A stretch of DNA of 64,000 bases from Providencia zhijiangensis (GTDB lineage: Bacteria > Pseudomonadota > Gammaproteobacteria > Enterobacterales > Enterobacteriaceae): contig NZ_CP135990.1 in NCBI RefSeq assembly GCF_030315915.2, positions 2,046,001-2,110,000 of the forward strand, written 5' to 3'. The notes below the pieces were generated by a model. That model was not told the origin of the DNA. It made no database searches and worked only from the letters and a program-made list of their open reading frames with translations. This document shows positions 47,904-58,342 of this stretch, piece after piece. How positions within the stretch are numbered: the first letter of the stretch is position 1; each line of letters begins with the position of its first letter. The position numbers and the translations under genes are program-made.

Positions 47904-48375
47904 TCAGGGCGCTATAAAATGCAACTGATACTGATTCGTCTGCACGTCTACCCATTTTCTAACGATACCCAGCACGACCACGATCAGCGCAGCCGGGTAA
48001 ATGGCGCACTGCACGGGAACTGCCATTTCGGTGAGAGAATTCAGTTCCAGCACAGCAAGTTCCGCTGATGCTACCAGGGATAGCGTCACCAGTAGACCAT
48101 AAGACGCGCGGGTCGTCTGGCTGAAATAGCATGCTGTTCCGGTTGTCAGACCGATAGCAGTGACTAGGCAGGCTAGGATAATGATCGTCGCTAACAACGC
48201 CCGGCCATAAACGCCAAAACAGTCCCAATATAGGTGTTCATCGCCTGAATACCGTTTGTTACTCCCTGCACCGGGCTGTGAGACCCCATCGACAGATAAC
48301 AGATAGAAATCACGGCCAGACCTGCGGCGGTGGAATGGGTGAAGATGCCCCGCGGATACTGGATCTCACGCTGCT
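47904..48375 (-). pseudogene. brnQ remnant (branched-chain amino acid carrier)
   Basis: C-terminal third of a BrnQ-family LIV transporter. The 97-codon frame (47904-48197) reads ATIIILACLVTAIGLTTGTA, then VPVQCAIYPAALIVVVLG, clearly BrnQ. The preceding part lies in another frame (48205-48375: HSTAAGLAVISICYLSMGSH, then TYIGTVLAFMAGR), so a frameshift near 48200 separates them. The N-terminal two-thirds is absent. The DNA is visibly more GC-rich than its neighbours, suggesting a foreign origin. Confidence 0.75.
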
Positions 48376-48565
48376 TAAACGTATGCGTAATGTAATATTA
48401 AAATGGTATGCGGAGACTGCCTGGAGAGAATCGACGTTTTATCTATCTAACTTGTCATTTAACACAAAAGGGATCATACAATCCTTAAAAATCAAGTACT
48501 CTACATAAAGTATTCACAATAACTCAGCATGTTATTAAACTATTTTTATTATAGTGAGATAAAAA

Positions 48566-49192
48566 ATGAAACTTTATTATTCTACCGGTAGTTGTTCGTT
48601 ATCCCCTCATATAGCATTACGTGAGGCTGGATTAGATTTTGAATTAATTAAAGTCGATACTATAAAGCATACCTATGGTGATAATCTCGATTATTATAAA
48701 GTAAATGAGCTTGGATATGTTCCTGTATTGCAGCTCGATAATGGTGATGTATTGCGCGAAGGTGCTGTGATTATCCAATATATTGCTGATTTAGCGCCAG
48801 AATCTGGTCTTGCTCCATTATTTGGAACTATAGAACGATATAAATTAATGGAGTGGCTGAGTTTTCTTTCTTCTGAAATTCATAAAGGGTTTATTCCTCT
48901 TTTTTATGGCAATAAATCTGGTGTTTATCTGGATATAGCTAAACCGAAGCTAATATCTCGATTCCAATGGATTGATGATCAGTTAGCCAAGTCAGACTAT
49001 TTGACAGGTAATAAATTCACGATTGCTGATTGTTATCTTTTTGCTTTAACAAGTTGGGCTAGTGCTGAGTGGATAGTCTCACGATTCAATCTTGATATTG
49101 ACTTGAACCATATGAAAAATATTGAGTCATGGTACAAGCGTATGCTTGAAAGACCAACTGTAATTAAATCGATTCAAGTGGAAGGTATCTAG
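48566..49192 (+). CDS. gst: Beta-class glutathione S-transferase
   Basis: 208 residues. Thioredoxin-like N-terminal domain with the beta-class Cys10 in MKLYYSTGSCSLSPHIALRE, the VPVLQLDNGD cis-Pro loop and REGAVIIQYIAD glutathione site; helical C-terminal domain with TGNKFTIADCYLF. Very like Proteus mirabilis GST B1-1. Conjugates or binds xenobiotics with glutathione. It sits among decayed genes, is AT-rich, and appears intact. Confidence 0.92.
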   Translation: MKLYYSTGSCSLSPHIALREAGLDFELIKVDTIKHTYGDNLDYYKVNELGYVPVLQLDNGDVLREGAVIIQYIADLAPESGLAPLFGTIERYKLMEWLSFLSSEIHKGFIPLFYGNKSGVYLDIAKPKLISRFQWIDDQLAKSDYLTGNKFTIADCYLFALTSWASAEWIVSRFNLDIDLNHMKNIESWYKRMLERPTVIKSIQVEGI

Positions 49193-49258
49193 ATTCAGCC
49201 ACAAACAACTGAAAATACTATCTAATTCCAACTTTGGTACTAACCAAAACGGAGTTAA

Positions 49259-49294
49259 GCTATAGGGGGCTTATTTCAATAACCCCCCTATAGC
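49259..49294. repeat. 11-bp inverted repeat downstream of gst
   Basis: GCTATAGGGGG and CCCCCTATAGC, perfect arms with a 14-base loop. Could terminate gst, although no U-run follows, or mark the edge of an old insertion. Confidence 0.5.
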
Positions 49295-49400
49295 TGACAT
49301 ATCACTGACGTTGGCATAGCTCAACGGTGTCGAGTGTGAATAGGTCCGTTTTAGTTCCATGCCTTTTTTGAGATCCCTGCTAAATAATATTGCCACTATT

Positions 49401-49617
49401 TCTCCGGCGTAATATTGTTCAGTGATTCATGCGGGCGTTCACAGTTATATCCTGACAACCATTTTTTTTAATTTCCTGTACCTCATTCAGCGTTCTGAAC
49501 AGATAAAAATCGAGTATTTCTGTACGGTATATCCGGTTAAAGCGCTCAATGAAAGCATTCTGTGTCGGCTTACCCGGCTGAATAAACCCCAGTTTTACTG
49601 CATTTTTCTCTGCCCAT
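49401..49617 (-). pseudogene. IS3-family transposase remnant (OrfB C-terminus)
   Basis: The minus strand encodes AEKNAVKLGFIQPGKPTQNA, FIERFNRIYRTEILDFYLFR and TLNEVQEI, then, after a one-base shift at an A8 run (49462-49469), LSGYNCERPHESLNNITPEK. This is the catalytic-Glu end of an IS3-family (IS407/ISEch-like) transposase. No terminal repeats or N-terminal part remain. Confidence 0.8.
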
Positions 49618-49625
49618 CTGCTAAT

Positions 49626-49844
49626 TACCTACAGGTTTACCACCTCGAATCGTCTTTCACCTTTAATACTGAAATCACACCAGTGGTGATATGTAACGAT
49701 ATTGATACCATATGCGATGCAGTCAGAGCTGGAATCGGCATAAGTCGTATATTTGAACCCCTACATACTGGTATGGTGGACTATCAGGATTTTAAACCCA
49801 TATTCTTTGACTGCACAAAAAAACGAGCAGGTTTAATCACCTAG
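49626..49844 (+). pseudogene. LysR-type regulator remnant
   Basis: Frame with VVICNDIDTICDAVRAGIGI, SRIFEPLHTGMVDYQDFKPI, a typical end of a LysR substrate-binding domain, then a stop at 49842. The helix-turn-helix and the rest of the domain are missing; its left edge abuts the IS3 remnant, so an insertion or deletion probably removed them. Confidence 0.65.
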
Positions 49845-50244
49845 CGATTAAACCTCGTTGTCCGAGTAACTGTTACATTCAATACCAATCTGCCCAAAAT
49901 ATTGGATAGAAAAATAAAGCTTTCTGGAAAAATGTATGTAGAAGAACGGTCCTCCTGTTTATAGTAAGGGTGGGTCAGCTATTGGCACAAAGCAGCCTGC
50001 CATTATAGATGTACACCATCTACACCCCAACTCAAATCCGAGTGAACATAATTTTTTGGTTTAAATCCATAACCCCCTACCCCCCTTAAACAAACTCATC
50101 TTCGACAAACTCTCCCTCACCCTGCTTTCTGTCATTATTTTATTGCAAATAAGTGGTATCCTTATAACAGCGCTAAGTAATTAATTTTCTAGTTGATACT
50201 TTCGCCATAAATAGTTTTATAATTAACAACAATCGAGGTGTTTT
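49845..50244. other. Intergenic stretch without recognisable features
   Basis: About 400 bp between the LysR remnant and speG. No gene-sized frame with family resemblance, no clear hairpin or operator. The part from 50160 is AT-rich and presumably holds the speG promoter. Confidence 0.4.
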
Positions 50245-50790
50245 ATGACGACCGGGCAAGCTCATCTGTTTAAGTTGCGCCCACTTGAGCGTGAAGACTT
50301 AGCTTTTGTCCACCAGCTGGACAATAACGCCAACATTATGCGTTATTGGTTCGAAGAGCCTTATGAGGCATTCGTTGAGCTCAGTGACCTTTACGATAAG
50401 CATATTCATGACCAATCCGAACGCCGCTTTATTATCGAATCTGACAGTGAAAAAGTCGGTTTAGTCGAGCTGGTTGAAATTGATTATGTTCACCGTCGTT
50501 CTGAATTCCAGATTATCATTGCACCCCGCTATCAAGGCAAAGGGTATGCAAGCCGCGCTGCAAAATTGGCCATGGACTACGCCTTTTCAGTGCTCAATTT
50601 GTACAAACTTTATCTGATAGTCGATAAAGAAAATGTCAAAGCTATCCATATTTATAATAAACTCGGCTTCCACACAGAAGGCGAGCTAATTGACGAATTT
50701 TTCGTTAATGGTCGCTACCACACCGCAATCCGTATGTGTGTGTTCCAGCACCAATATTTTGCAATGAAACAGCAGTCTGAAAACGCGTAA
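50245..50790 (+). CDS. speG: Spermidine N1-acetyltransferase
   Basis: Acetylates spermidine/spermine with acetyl-CoA to detoxify excess polyamine. 181 residues. GNAT signature around [20 protein letters not shown] (about 91-110) and [21 protein letters not shown]-terminal [18 protein letters not shown] and [15 protein letters not shown] match SpeG; the acidic surface that forms the allosteric site is conserved. AGGTG upstream of the ATG. Confidence 0.95.
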   Translation: MTTGQAHLFKLRPLEREDLAFVHQLDNNANIMRYWFEEPYEAFVELSDLYDKHIHDQSERRFIIESDSEKVGLVELVEIDYVHRRSEFQIIIAPRYQGKGYASRAAKLAMDYAFSVLNLYKLYLIVDKENVKAIHIYNKLGFHTEGELIDEFFVNGRYHTAIRMCVFQHQYFAMKQQSENA

Positions 50791-50872
50791 TAGTCCCAAG
50801 AATAGCGCGCTAGAAGTCAAAGGTGATAATCGGTTTTTTTATCAGCATTAACCAGCCAAATACGGAGCAACA

Positions 50873-52942
50873 ATGTCCCAAGAACGCCTCTATCATGAAA
50901 AAGAGCTCAGCTGGCTCTCTTTTAACGAACGAGTTCTCCAAGAAGCCGCGGATAAGCGGAACCCTCTTATAGAACGAATGCGTTTTTTGGGCATTTACTC
51001 CAATAACTTAGACGAATTCTATAAAGTCCGTTTTGCGGATGTTAAGCGCCGTATCTTAATCAATGAAGAGCGCGGTTCCGCCAGCGGTGCCCGTCATCTG
51101 CTCAAACGAATTCAGTCTAAAGTGGCCAAACAAGAGCAAGAGTTCGACGTTCTCTACAACGACCTGCTCCTTGAAATGGCACGTAACCAAATATTCTTAA
51201 TTAACGAGCGTCAAATTTCACCTCGTCAGCAAATTTGGTTGCGTCAATACTTTCGCCAAAATCTACGCCAACATATCACGCCAATTTTAATCAATCGTGA
51301 TACTAACTTAGTGGAATTTCTGAAAGACGATTACACCTATCTCGCCGTTGAAATTATTAATGGTGCTGAAGTGCAATACGCTTTATTGGAGATCCCATCG
51401 GATAAAGTCCCGCGTTTTGTGAATCTCCCACCTGAGATGCCAAAGCGTCGCAAATCAATGATTTTAATTGATAATATCCTTCGTTATACCCTTGATGAAA
51501 TTTTCAAAGGCTTCTTTGATTACGACAAGCTCAACGCCTATTCCATGAAAATGACCCGTGATGCGGAATATGATATCGCCACGGAGATGGAATCTAGCCT
51601 ACTGGAAATTATGTCATCCACGTTAAAACAGCGTTTAACGGCTGAGCCAGTTCGCTTTGTTTATCAACGTGATATGCCCGATGAAATGGTCGCGCTGCTA
51701 CGAGAAAAGCTGGGATTATCGAGCGATGACTCAGTGATTGCTGGTGGCCGTTACCATAATTTTAAAGATTTTATTAACTTCCCGAATGAAGGAAATAAAA
51801 ACTTACTCAACAAACCGTTACCGCGTTTACGTCACCGTTGGTTTGACAATTTCCGTAACGGATTTGATGCTATTCGCGAGCGCGATGTGCTGCTCTACTA
51901 CCCTTATTATACCTTCGAGCACACATTAGAATTGCTGCGCCAAGCGTCGTTTGACCCGAATGTGTTATCCATCAAAATCAATATTTACCGCGTGGCAAAA
52001 GATTCTCGCATCATCGACTCCGTGATCCACGCAGCCCACAATGGCAAAAAAGTCACTGTAGTGGTGGAGCTGCAAGCGCGTTTTGATGAAGCCGCCAATA
52101 TTCACTGGGCAAAACGCCTGACTGAAGCGGGTGTTCACGTTATCTTCTCCGCGCCGGGGCTTAAAATTCACGCCAAATTATTTATTATCTCCCGTATGGA
52201 AGAAGGCCAAATTGTTCGCTATGCCCATATCGGTACCGGTAACTTTAACGAAAAAACCGCTCGCCTCTACACCGACTACTCATTACTCACCTGTAACGAG
52301 CAAATCACCAACGAAGTGCGCCGAGTATTTAGCTTTATTGAAAACCCGTATCGCCCTGTCACTTTCGATAATTTGATGGTGTCTCCACAAAATACGCGCA
52401 CCAAAATCACTGAATTAATTGACCAAGAAATTGCGAATGCTGAAGCTGGGTTGCCTAGTGGCATCACGCTCAAAATTAATAACTTAGTCGATAAAGAACT
52501 GACCGATAAGCTCTACGATGCCTCCAATGCAGGGGTTAAAATTCGCTTGTTAGTGCGTGGCATGTGTTCACTCGTCTCAGGGCAACAAGGCTATAGCGAG
52601 AATATCCAAGTCACCAGTGTGGTGGACCGATTCTTAGAGCATGACCGCGTTTATGTCTTTACCAACGCTGGCGATGAAAAAGTGTTTATCTCCTCGGCCG
52701 ATTGGATGACCCGCAACATTGACTACCGTATCGAGGTGGCTGTTCGTTTGCTGGATCCGCGACTTAAACAGTTGGTTTTAGATATCCTCGAATTACAGTT
52801 CAGTGATACCGTCAAAGCCCGCTTTGTTGACAAAGAACTCAGTAATCATTATGTTCCCCGCGGCAATAAGCGCAAAATTCGCGCTCAATTAGCTGTTTAT
52901 GAATTTTTAAAAGCACTCGAAATGCCTGAAACAAGAGCTTGA
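50873..52942 (+). CDS. ppk: Polyphosphate kinase
   Basis: Reversibly makes polyphosphate from ATP; autophosphorylates on His. 689 residues. N-terminal domain with [19 protein letters not shown], head domain, and two C-terminal PLD-like domains; catalytic His in the [10 protein letters not shown] block (about residue 434), second His in the HDRVYVF region (about 591). AATACGGAGCAACA before the ATG provides GGAG. ppx follows four bp after the stop. Confidence 0.98.
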   Translation: MSQERLYHEKELSWLSFNERVLQEAADKRNPLIERMRFLGIYSNNLDEFYKVRFADVKRRILINEERGSASGARHLLKRIQSKVAKQEQEFDVLYNDLLLEMARNQIFLINERQISPRQQIWLRQYFRQNLRQHITPILINRDTNLVEFLKDDYTYLAVEIINGAEVQYALLEIPSDKVPRFVNLPPEMPKRRKSMILIDNILRYTLDEIFKGFFDYDKLNAYSMKMTRDAEYDIATEMESSLLEIMSSTLKQRLTAEPVRFVYQRDMPDEMVALLREKLGLSSDDSVIAGGRYHNFKDFINFPNEGNKNLLNKPLPRLRHRWFDNFRNGFDAIRERDVLLYYPYYTFEHTLELLRQASFDPNVLSIKINIYRVAKDSRIIDSVIHAAHNGKKVTVVVELQARFDEAANIHWAKRLTEAGVHVIFSAPGLKIHAKLFIISRMEEGQIVRYAHIGTGNFNEKTARLYTDYSLLTCNEQITNEVRRVFSFIENPYRPVTFDNLMVSPQNTRTKITELIDQEIANAEAGLPSGITLKINNLVDKELTDKLYDASNAGVKIRLLVRGMCSLVSGQQGYSENIQVTSVVDRFLEHDRVYVFTNAGDEKVFISSADWMTRNIDYRIEVAVRLLDPRLKQLVLDILELQFSDTVKARFVDKELSNHYVPRGNKRKIRAQLAVYEFLKALEMPETRA

Positions 52943-52946
52943 TACT

Positions 52947-54479
52947 ATGCCAATTGCCAGTTCATCTACCCCAAGACCACAAGAAATTGCGGCGATTGAC
53001 TTGGGTTCAAACAGTTTTCATATGGTTATTGCGCGTATTGTCAATGGAGCACTACAAGTTCTAACCCGTTTAAAAAAACGTGTTCATCTTGCTGATGGGC
53101 TGAGTGATACCAACGAACTCAGTGAAGAAGCCATGGAGCGCGGCTTGGCGTGTTTATCGCTATTTGCTGAGCGTCTACAAGGCTTCACGCCTGATAACGT
53201 CTGTATCGTCGGTACCCATTCATTGCGTGTCGCCACCAACGTTGAAGAATTTTTGCGCCGTGCTAAAGCCATTATCCCCTACCCGATTGAGATCATTTCA
53301 GGGCAAGAAGAAGCTCGCTTGATTTTTATGGGCGTTGAGCACACGCAACCGGAAAAAGGGCGCAAGCTGGTTATCGATATCGGCGGCGGTTCCACGGAAC
53401 TGGTAATTGGTGAAAAATTTGAACCGATTTTAATTGAAAGCCGTCGTATGGGCTGCGTGAGCTTTGCTCGTCACTATTTCCCTAATGAAACGATTTCCCC
53501 AGATAATTTTAATCGTGCCTATTTAGCCGCCTGCTTAAAACTGGAAAGCACCGCTACCCTGTTTAAAAAACAAGTCTGGGACGTGGCGATGGGGGCCTCC
53601 GGCACCATTAAAGCGGCACATGCGGTGATTGTAGAGATGGGCGACCGTGATGGGATTATTACCCGCGAACGCCTTGAAAAAATCAAACAAATAGCATTGA
53701 AGTACAAAACGTTTAAATCACTAGAAATTCCGGGACTTTCTTCCGATCGCAAACAGGTTTTTGTACCGGGTTTAGCTATCTTAATTGCGGTGTTTGATTC
53801 CCTCGACATCAAAGAATTACGCCTCTCAGACGGCGCCTTACGTGAAGGTGTTCTCTATGAAATGGAAGGCCGTTTTCGCCACCAAGATATTCGTCAACGC
53901 ACCGCATTAAGCCTTGCCGAGCACTATAATATCGACCGTGAACAAGCCAAACGGGTTTTGAAAACCATGGAAGAGCTGTATTATCAGTGGCGCCAGCAGA
54001 ACCCTAAACAGGCCAACCCACAATTAGAATCCATTTTAATTTGGGCGGTTATGCTGCACGAAGTGGGATTGAGTATTAACCATAGCGGCATGCATCGCCA
54101 CTCCGCTTATATCTTACAAAACACCAACTTACCGGGGTTTAGCCAAGAGCAACAATTGCTATTAGCTACGCTGGTTCGTAATCATCGTCGAGCCATTAAA
54201 TACGATGAAATACCTAAATTTAACTTGTTTAAACGCAAGCAATTTATGCCGTTGATTCAGATTTTGCGCTTATCTATCTTATTGAATAATCAGCGCCAAT
54301 CGACAACAACGCCTTCGTCTATGCGCATTGAAACCGACGAAGGTCATTGGACACTTTTCTTACCTGCGCAGTATCTCGCCCACAATGCGTTAATGCTGCT
54401 CGACCTTGAAAAAGAGAGTGCCTACTGGGAAGAGGTTCCGGGCTGGAAACTCACCATTTGCGCAGAAAATGAGCCATAG
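52947..54479 (+). CDS. ppx: Exopolyphosphatase
   Basis: Hydrolyses terminal phosphate from polyphosphate. 510 residues. N-terminal actin-like ASKHA domains with [35 protein letters not shown] and [12 protein letters not shown]-terminal HD-like helical domain (about 310-510). In the ppk-ppx operon, as in E. coli. Probably co-translated with ppk. No own terminator seen. Confidence 0.98.
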   Translation: MPIASSSTPRPQEIAAIDLGSNSFHMVIARIVNGALQVLTRLKKRVHLADGLSDTNELSEEAMERGLACLSLFAERLQGFTPDNVCIVGTHSLRVATNVEEFLRRAKAIIPYPIEIISGQEEARLIFMGVEHTQPEKGRKLVIDIGGGSTELVIGEKFEPILIESRRMGCVSFARHYFPNETISPDNFNRAYLAACLKLESTATLFKKQVWDVAMGASGTIKAAHAVIVEMGDRDGIITRERLEKIKQIALKYKTFKSLEIPGLSSDRKQVFVPGLAILIAVFDSLDIKELRLSDGALREGVLYEMEGRFRHQDIRQRTALSLAEHYNIDREQAKRVLKTMEELYYQWRQQNPKQANPQLESILIWAVMLHEVGLSINHSGMHRHSAYILQNTNLPGFSQEQQLLLATLVRNHRRAIKYDEIPKFNLFKRKQFMPLIQILRLSILLNNQRQSTTTPSSMRIETDEGHWTLFLPAQYLAHNALMLLDLEKESAYWEEVPGWKLTICAENEP

Positions 54480-54685
54480 GCTTATATGACTCAGAAATGA
54501 GTCTGATTTAGAAAATAGAAACAAAAAATAATGATTTGCGGTCAGTGTTGTTTTGTTCTTCTTATTCGAATTATGAACAAATTTGATATTTTTTTGGGAT
54601 CAGCGACAATACTGGGTAGAAGTTTCGTCACCTCGCAGGCGAATTAATTTAAAGCGCTTCGGCGCCGAATGGTTTAAGGATTAAC

Positions 54686-56146
54686 ATGTCACAAACTGCT
54701 TTTTCAACTGATGCGGCACCAATAATCAATCCGCATTCACAAAGACTGGCGTACATCCGCCAGCAAATACTGACGTTATTCATGGAAGACGAAGAGTTTG
54801 TTCATGCTCTTGTCGAGAAAGACCAACACGTCAGTATGGATGATAAAGCATTTAGTGAAAAAATTAGTACGGTTAAAGAACTGCTTGTTGACCTCCACAC
54901 TGCGGATATCGCCGATATTCTTGAAATGCTACCGTACGACGAACGTCTCGCACTGTGGCGCTTAGTCGATAACAACGAACGCGGTGAAGTGTTGGTTGAA
55001 GCCTCTGTCTCTGTTTGGGACAGCCTGATTAAAGATATGTCAGACCGAGAACTGCTGCGAGCAGTTGCCGGCTTACATGTGGACGAACAAGCGTATATCG
55101 CAGAGCACTTGCCCCGCGATACCATGCGCCGTCTCCTCACCTACTTAGACCCAAGCTTACGCAGCCGTATTCGTGAAGTTCTCCAATACGCCAAAGACAG
55201 CGTTGGGCAGATGATGGATTTCGAATTCGTCACCGTGCGTTCAAACGTCACCCTGAAAACAGTGCAACGCTATCTACGCCAACGGGGAAAAATTCCTGAA
55301 GCAACGGATAAAATTTTCGTTGTCGATAAAGATAATTATCTGCAAGGTGAATTACCCCTGACCACCATTTTGATCCAAGCGCCAGAGCGTATAGTTGCCG
55401 ACGTGATGAAAACCGATACCGTCACCTTCTTACCCGATGAAAAAGGGGAAGATGCAGCGAGCGCGTTCGAACGTTACGACTTAATTTCTGCCGCGGTTGT
55501 GGACAGTAACGGCTTGCTGATGGGGCGTCTAACCGTTGAAGATATCGTTGATAATATCAGCGAAGAAAACGATAACAGCATCCGCCGTATGGGGGGGTTA
55601 AGTCCTGAAGAGGACGTATTCGCTCCTGTTGGTCAAGCGGTTAAAACCCGTTGGACATGGCTTGCCATTAACCTGTGTACCGCTTTCGTCGCTTCTCGTG
55701 TTATCGGTGTGTTCGAAGATACGATTTCACAGTTGGTTGCCCTCGCGACCTTAATGCCAATCGTAGCGGGTATCGGTGGTAATACGGGTAACCAAACTAT
55801 TACGATGATTGTCCGTGCCATCGCGTTGCACCAAATTCAGAACGGTAGTTTCTCCTTCCTGATGGTCAGAGAGCTTGGAGTCGCCTTTATTAACGGGGTG
55901 GTTTGGGGCGGTATTATGGGCGTCGTCACCTACCTTCTCTATGGGGATCTCGCTATGGGTGCCGTGATGACCCTCGCGATGGTGCTCAACCTCTTGATGG
56001 CTGCCATCATGGGTGTTCTGATCCCATTAATTATGATTAAGATGGGTAAAGACCCTGCTATCGGCTCTAGCGTGATGATCACCGCAATCACTGATACTGG
56101 CGGTTTCTTTATCTTCTTAGGGTTAGCTACCCTATTCTTAGTTTAA
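54686..56146 (+). CDS. mgtE: MgtE-family magnesium transporter
   Basis: 486 residues. N-terminal MgtE helical domain (about 50-150, VDLHTADIADILEMLPYDER), paired CBS domains (about 155-290) and a C-terminal five-helix channel with the PIVAGIGGNTGNQTITMIVR pore motif and GSSVMITAITDTGGFF. Cytosolic domains gate the pore by Mg2+. The 200-bp leader has a GCGC-UUCG-GCGC hairpin at 54653-54664; I do not claim a riboswitch. Confidence 0.95.
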   Translation: MSQTAFSTDAAPIINPHSQRLAYIRQQILTLFMEDEEFVHALVEKDQHVSMDDKAFSEKISTVKELLVDLHTADIADILEMLPYDERLALWRLVDNNERGEVLVEASVSVWDSLIKDMSDRELLRAVAGLHVDEQAYIAEHLPRDTMRRLLTYLDPSLRSRIREVLQYAKDSVGQMMDFEFVTVRSNVTLKTVQRYLRQRGKIPEATDKIFVVDKDNYLQGELPLTTILIQAPERIVADVMKTDTVTFLPDEKGEDAASAFERYDLISAAVVDSNGLLMGRLTVEDIVDNISEENDNSIRRMGGLSPEEDVFAPVGQAVKTRWTWLAINLCTAFVASRVIGVFEDTISQLVALATLMPIVAGIGGNTGNQTITMIVRAIALHQIQNGSFSFLMVRELGVAFINGVVWGGIMGVVTYLLYGDLAMGAVMTLAMVLNLLMAAIMGVLIPLIMIKMGKDPAIGSSVMITAITDTGGFFIFLGLATLFLV

Positions 56147-56152
56147 CTGCCT

Positions 56153-56187
56153 ACCCGCGTACTTTGCCTTAAGCTAGGTACGCGGGT
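56153..56187 (+). terminator. mgtE rho-independent terminator
   Basis: ACCCGCGTAC - 15-base loop - GTACGCGGGT then TTATAAAA; perfect 10-bp stem just after the stop. Confidence 0.82.
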
Positions 56188-56730
56188 TTATAAAAACCTG
56201 CCATTTCCTGCAAAACCTCCTAGTCATACTAAAATAGAAATAACTGACAGATCACATCCGCGAGTATTATTTATTTAAATAGCCTTATCCACTGCAAATT
56301 AATTATATTATTTTATCTGTACCTGTTATTTACTCTATTTAATTTCACACTTAATAAATGAGTACCATTATATTTTTTGCCTTTTTTGTGATTATTTTGC
56401 ACATCAAAATATACAATCGTCTGTAATTGCTAGTTTATTAATATCATATCGTGGCATTCAATTATCATTTAGAGTAGTAATTCGACCTTTTTTAACTAAA
56501 TAGAATCTTATGCTTGTTTTCAAGGTGGCAGTTTACAGAATATGAAACTTTCTGCTATAAATGAAGGCACGTTAGAGATACAGAGTATTACCTTGGTTTA
56601 TTTTCCCTCGTTTTATCTCTCATATCCTTTGCCAAATAATATTAATTACTTCGCTATTTAACGTACCTATTATTACAAATAACCTCATCGCGCTAATATT
56701 GAAATGTTGTGTATTTAGAAGGACAGAATT
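56188..56730. other. AT-rich intergenic gap upstream of the MFS gene
   Basis: About 540 bp, strongly AT-rich, with no recognisable gene, repeat or RNA. It must hold the promoter of the MFS transporter. AGAAGGACAG at 56718-56727 is the ribosome binding site. Confidence 0.45.
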
Positions 56731-58086
56731 ATGACATCGCAAACAACCAGCCAGCCTGCGGCCAGACCGTTAGGCAAAGAAGATTATAAAACATTGGGCT
56801 TATCCTCTTTAGGTGGCACATTAGAATTTTATGATTTCGTTATTTTCGTTTTTTACGCGAAAATTATCTCCCAACTATTTTTCCCGGGCGATAATGAATT
56901 TCTCGCATTAATGGCGACGCTGGGTCTGTTTGCTGCGGGTTATCTTGCTCGCCCATTGGGCGGCATTATCATGGCCCACTTTGGCGATAAAATCGGTCGT
57001 AAGAAAATGTTTACCTTAAGTATTTTCTTGATGGCATTCCCAACTTTTATTATTGGTTTCTTGCCAACATTTGAGACCATTGGCGCAGCTGCACCACTGT
57101 TACTGTTATTAATGCGTATCATGCAAGGAGCTGCTATCGGCGGTGAAATGCCAGGTGCATGGGTGTTTATTGCCGAACATACTCCGAAACAGCGTTATGG
57201 TTTAGGCGTGGGAACATTAACCTCAGGGATCACTGGCGGGATTTTATTAGGGTCTATCGTCGCGATTATCATTGAGCGTTCTTATACCACCCAAGAAGTA
57301 CATGATTTTGCGTGGCGTATTCCGTTTATCTTAGGGGGCATTTTTGGTTTTATCTCTGTCTATCTTCGTCGTTTCTTACAAGAGACCCCGATTTTCAAAG
57401 AGATGGCAGCTAAAAAAGCATTAACCAAAGAGTTACCAGTAAAAACCGTGGTTAAATCCCATAAACAAGCTTGCATGATCACCGCTGCACTGACGTGGTC
57501 GCTGTCTACCGCTATCGTTGTCACCATTTTGATGACACCTGACGTGGTATTAAAAGGTATTTATGGCATCGATCGTAATATTGCGTTGCAAGCCAACTGC
57601 GCAGCAACTTTAACCTTAACATTAGGCTGTATTTTCTGGGGTTGGTTAGGGGATAAAACCGGAACTCGTACATCGATGACCTTGTCTTGGGGCGGATTAG
57701 CGGTTACCGCTATCTACTTCTATTCATCATTGTCATCCGATATTTCTGCGAATACCTTAACGTTTAATTACGCATTAATGGGCTTCTTCGTGGGAGCAAT
57801 TGCGACAACGCCAATTATCAGTACTCGCGCATTTCCACCAGAAATTCGTTTCTCTGGATTATCCTTTGCGTATAACTTGGCGTATGCGGTATTTGGCGGG
57901 TTGACCCCAATCTTAACAGGGGCATGGTTACAGCAATCCCATATGGCACCAGCATACTATGTTGCAGGAGTTTCCTTGTTAGCCGTTGCCGTGGCGTTTA
58001 TCCCTCTGTCATACAAAGGCTGGACTCGTACCGCAGAAGAGGAACGTAACCCTGCGGCAGTATTGAAAACCAGCGTCACTCAATAA
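56731..58086 (+). CDS. MFS transporter, metabolite:H+ symporter family
   Basis: 451 residues, twelve transmembrane helices. Family signature GGTLEFYDFVIFVFYAKII in helix 1, the loop 2-3 motif HFGDKIGRKKMF, and MRIMQGAAIGGEMPGAWVFI; typical of the MHS (ProP/ShiA/YhjE) group that carry organic acids or osmolytes with protons. Substrate cannot be told. Single gene with a terminator at 58108. Confidence 0.88.
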   Translation: MTSQTTSQPAARPLGKEDYKTLGLSSLGGTLEFYDFVIFVFYAKIISQLFFPGDNEFLALMATLGLFAAGYLARPLGGIIMAHFGDKIGRKKMFTLSIFLMAFPTFIIGFLPTFETIGAAAPLLLLLMRIMQGAAIGGEMPGAWVFIAEHTPKQRYGLGVGTLTSGITGGILLGSIVAIIIERSYTTQEVHDFAWRIPFILGGIFGFISVYLRRFLQETPIFKEMAAKKALTKELPVKTVVKSHKQACMITAALTWSLSTAIVVTILMTPDVVLKGIYGIDRNIALQANCAATLTLTLGCIFWGWLGDKTGTRTSMTLSWGGLAVTAIYFYSSLSSDISANTLTFNYALMGFFVGAIATTPIISTRAFPPEIRFSGLSFAYNLAYAVFGGLTPILTGAWLQQSHMAPAYYVAGVSLLAVAVAFIPLSYKGWTRTAEEERNPAAVLKTSVTQ

Positions 58087-58107
58087 AACAAATGAGAACA
58101 ATTACTC

Positions 58108-58137
58108 GCCTGTGGCTGTAAAGTCACAGGCTTTTTT
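58108..58137 (+). terminator. Rho-independent terminator after the MFS gene
   Basis: GCCTGTG - GCTGTAAAGT - CACAGGC then TTTTTT; 7-bp stem with a strong U-run. Confidence 0.9.
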
Positions 58138-58342
58138 ATTTTCTTACGAAAAACCGTGCTTTTATCCATAGTTCTTTTCCATTTTTTCATATTTCCTCCA
58201 TTTTCTTTTGTTCCCCTCAAGCTAAACTATTAAAATACGCAACTGATTAATTTTTAATATATACCTTATTATATTCAGTTAAATTTATTGAAATGGTTCC
58301 TAACTGATTTTACTCAACCTTGAGTTAAGCGAATTACCCACC

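Noticed and set aside
48278..48508. 76-codon plus-strand frame
   Set aside because: Antisense to the brnQ remnant; that strand has the recognisable BrnQ sequence.
49422..49844. 140-codon plus-strand frame as one gene
   Set aside because: Its first half is antisense to an IS3 transposase remnant; only the end resembles a LysR protein.
54480..54685. Possible Mg2+-sensing M-box riboswitch before mgtE
   Set aside because: Only about 200 bp with one short UUCG hairpin; no conserved M-box helices recognised by eye. A covariance-model search would decide.
56380..56400. CRP-like TGTGA site upstream of the MFS gene
   Set aside because: The second half-site is wrongly spaced, so the match does not hold.
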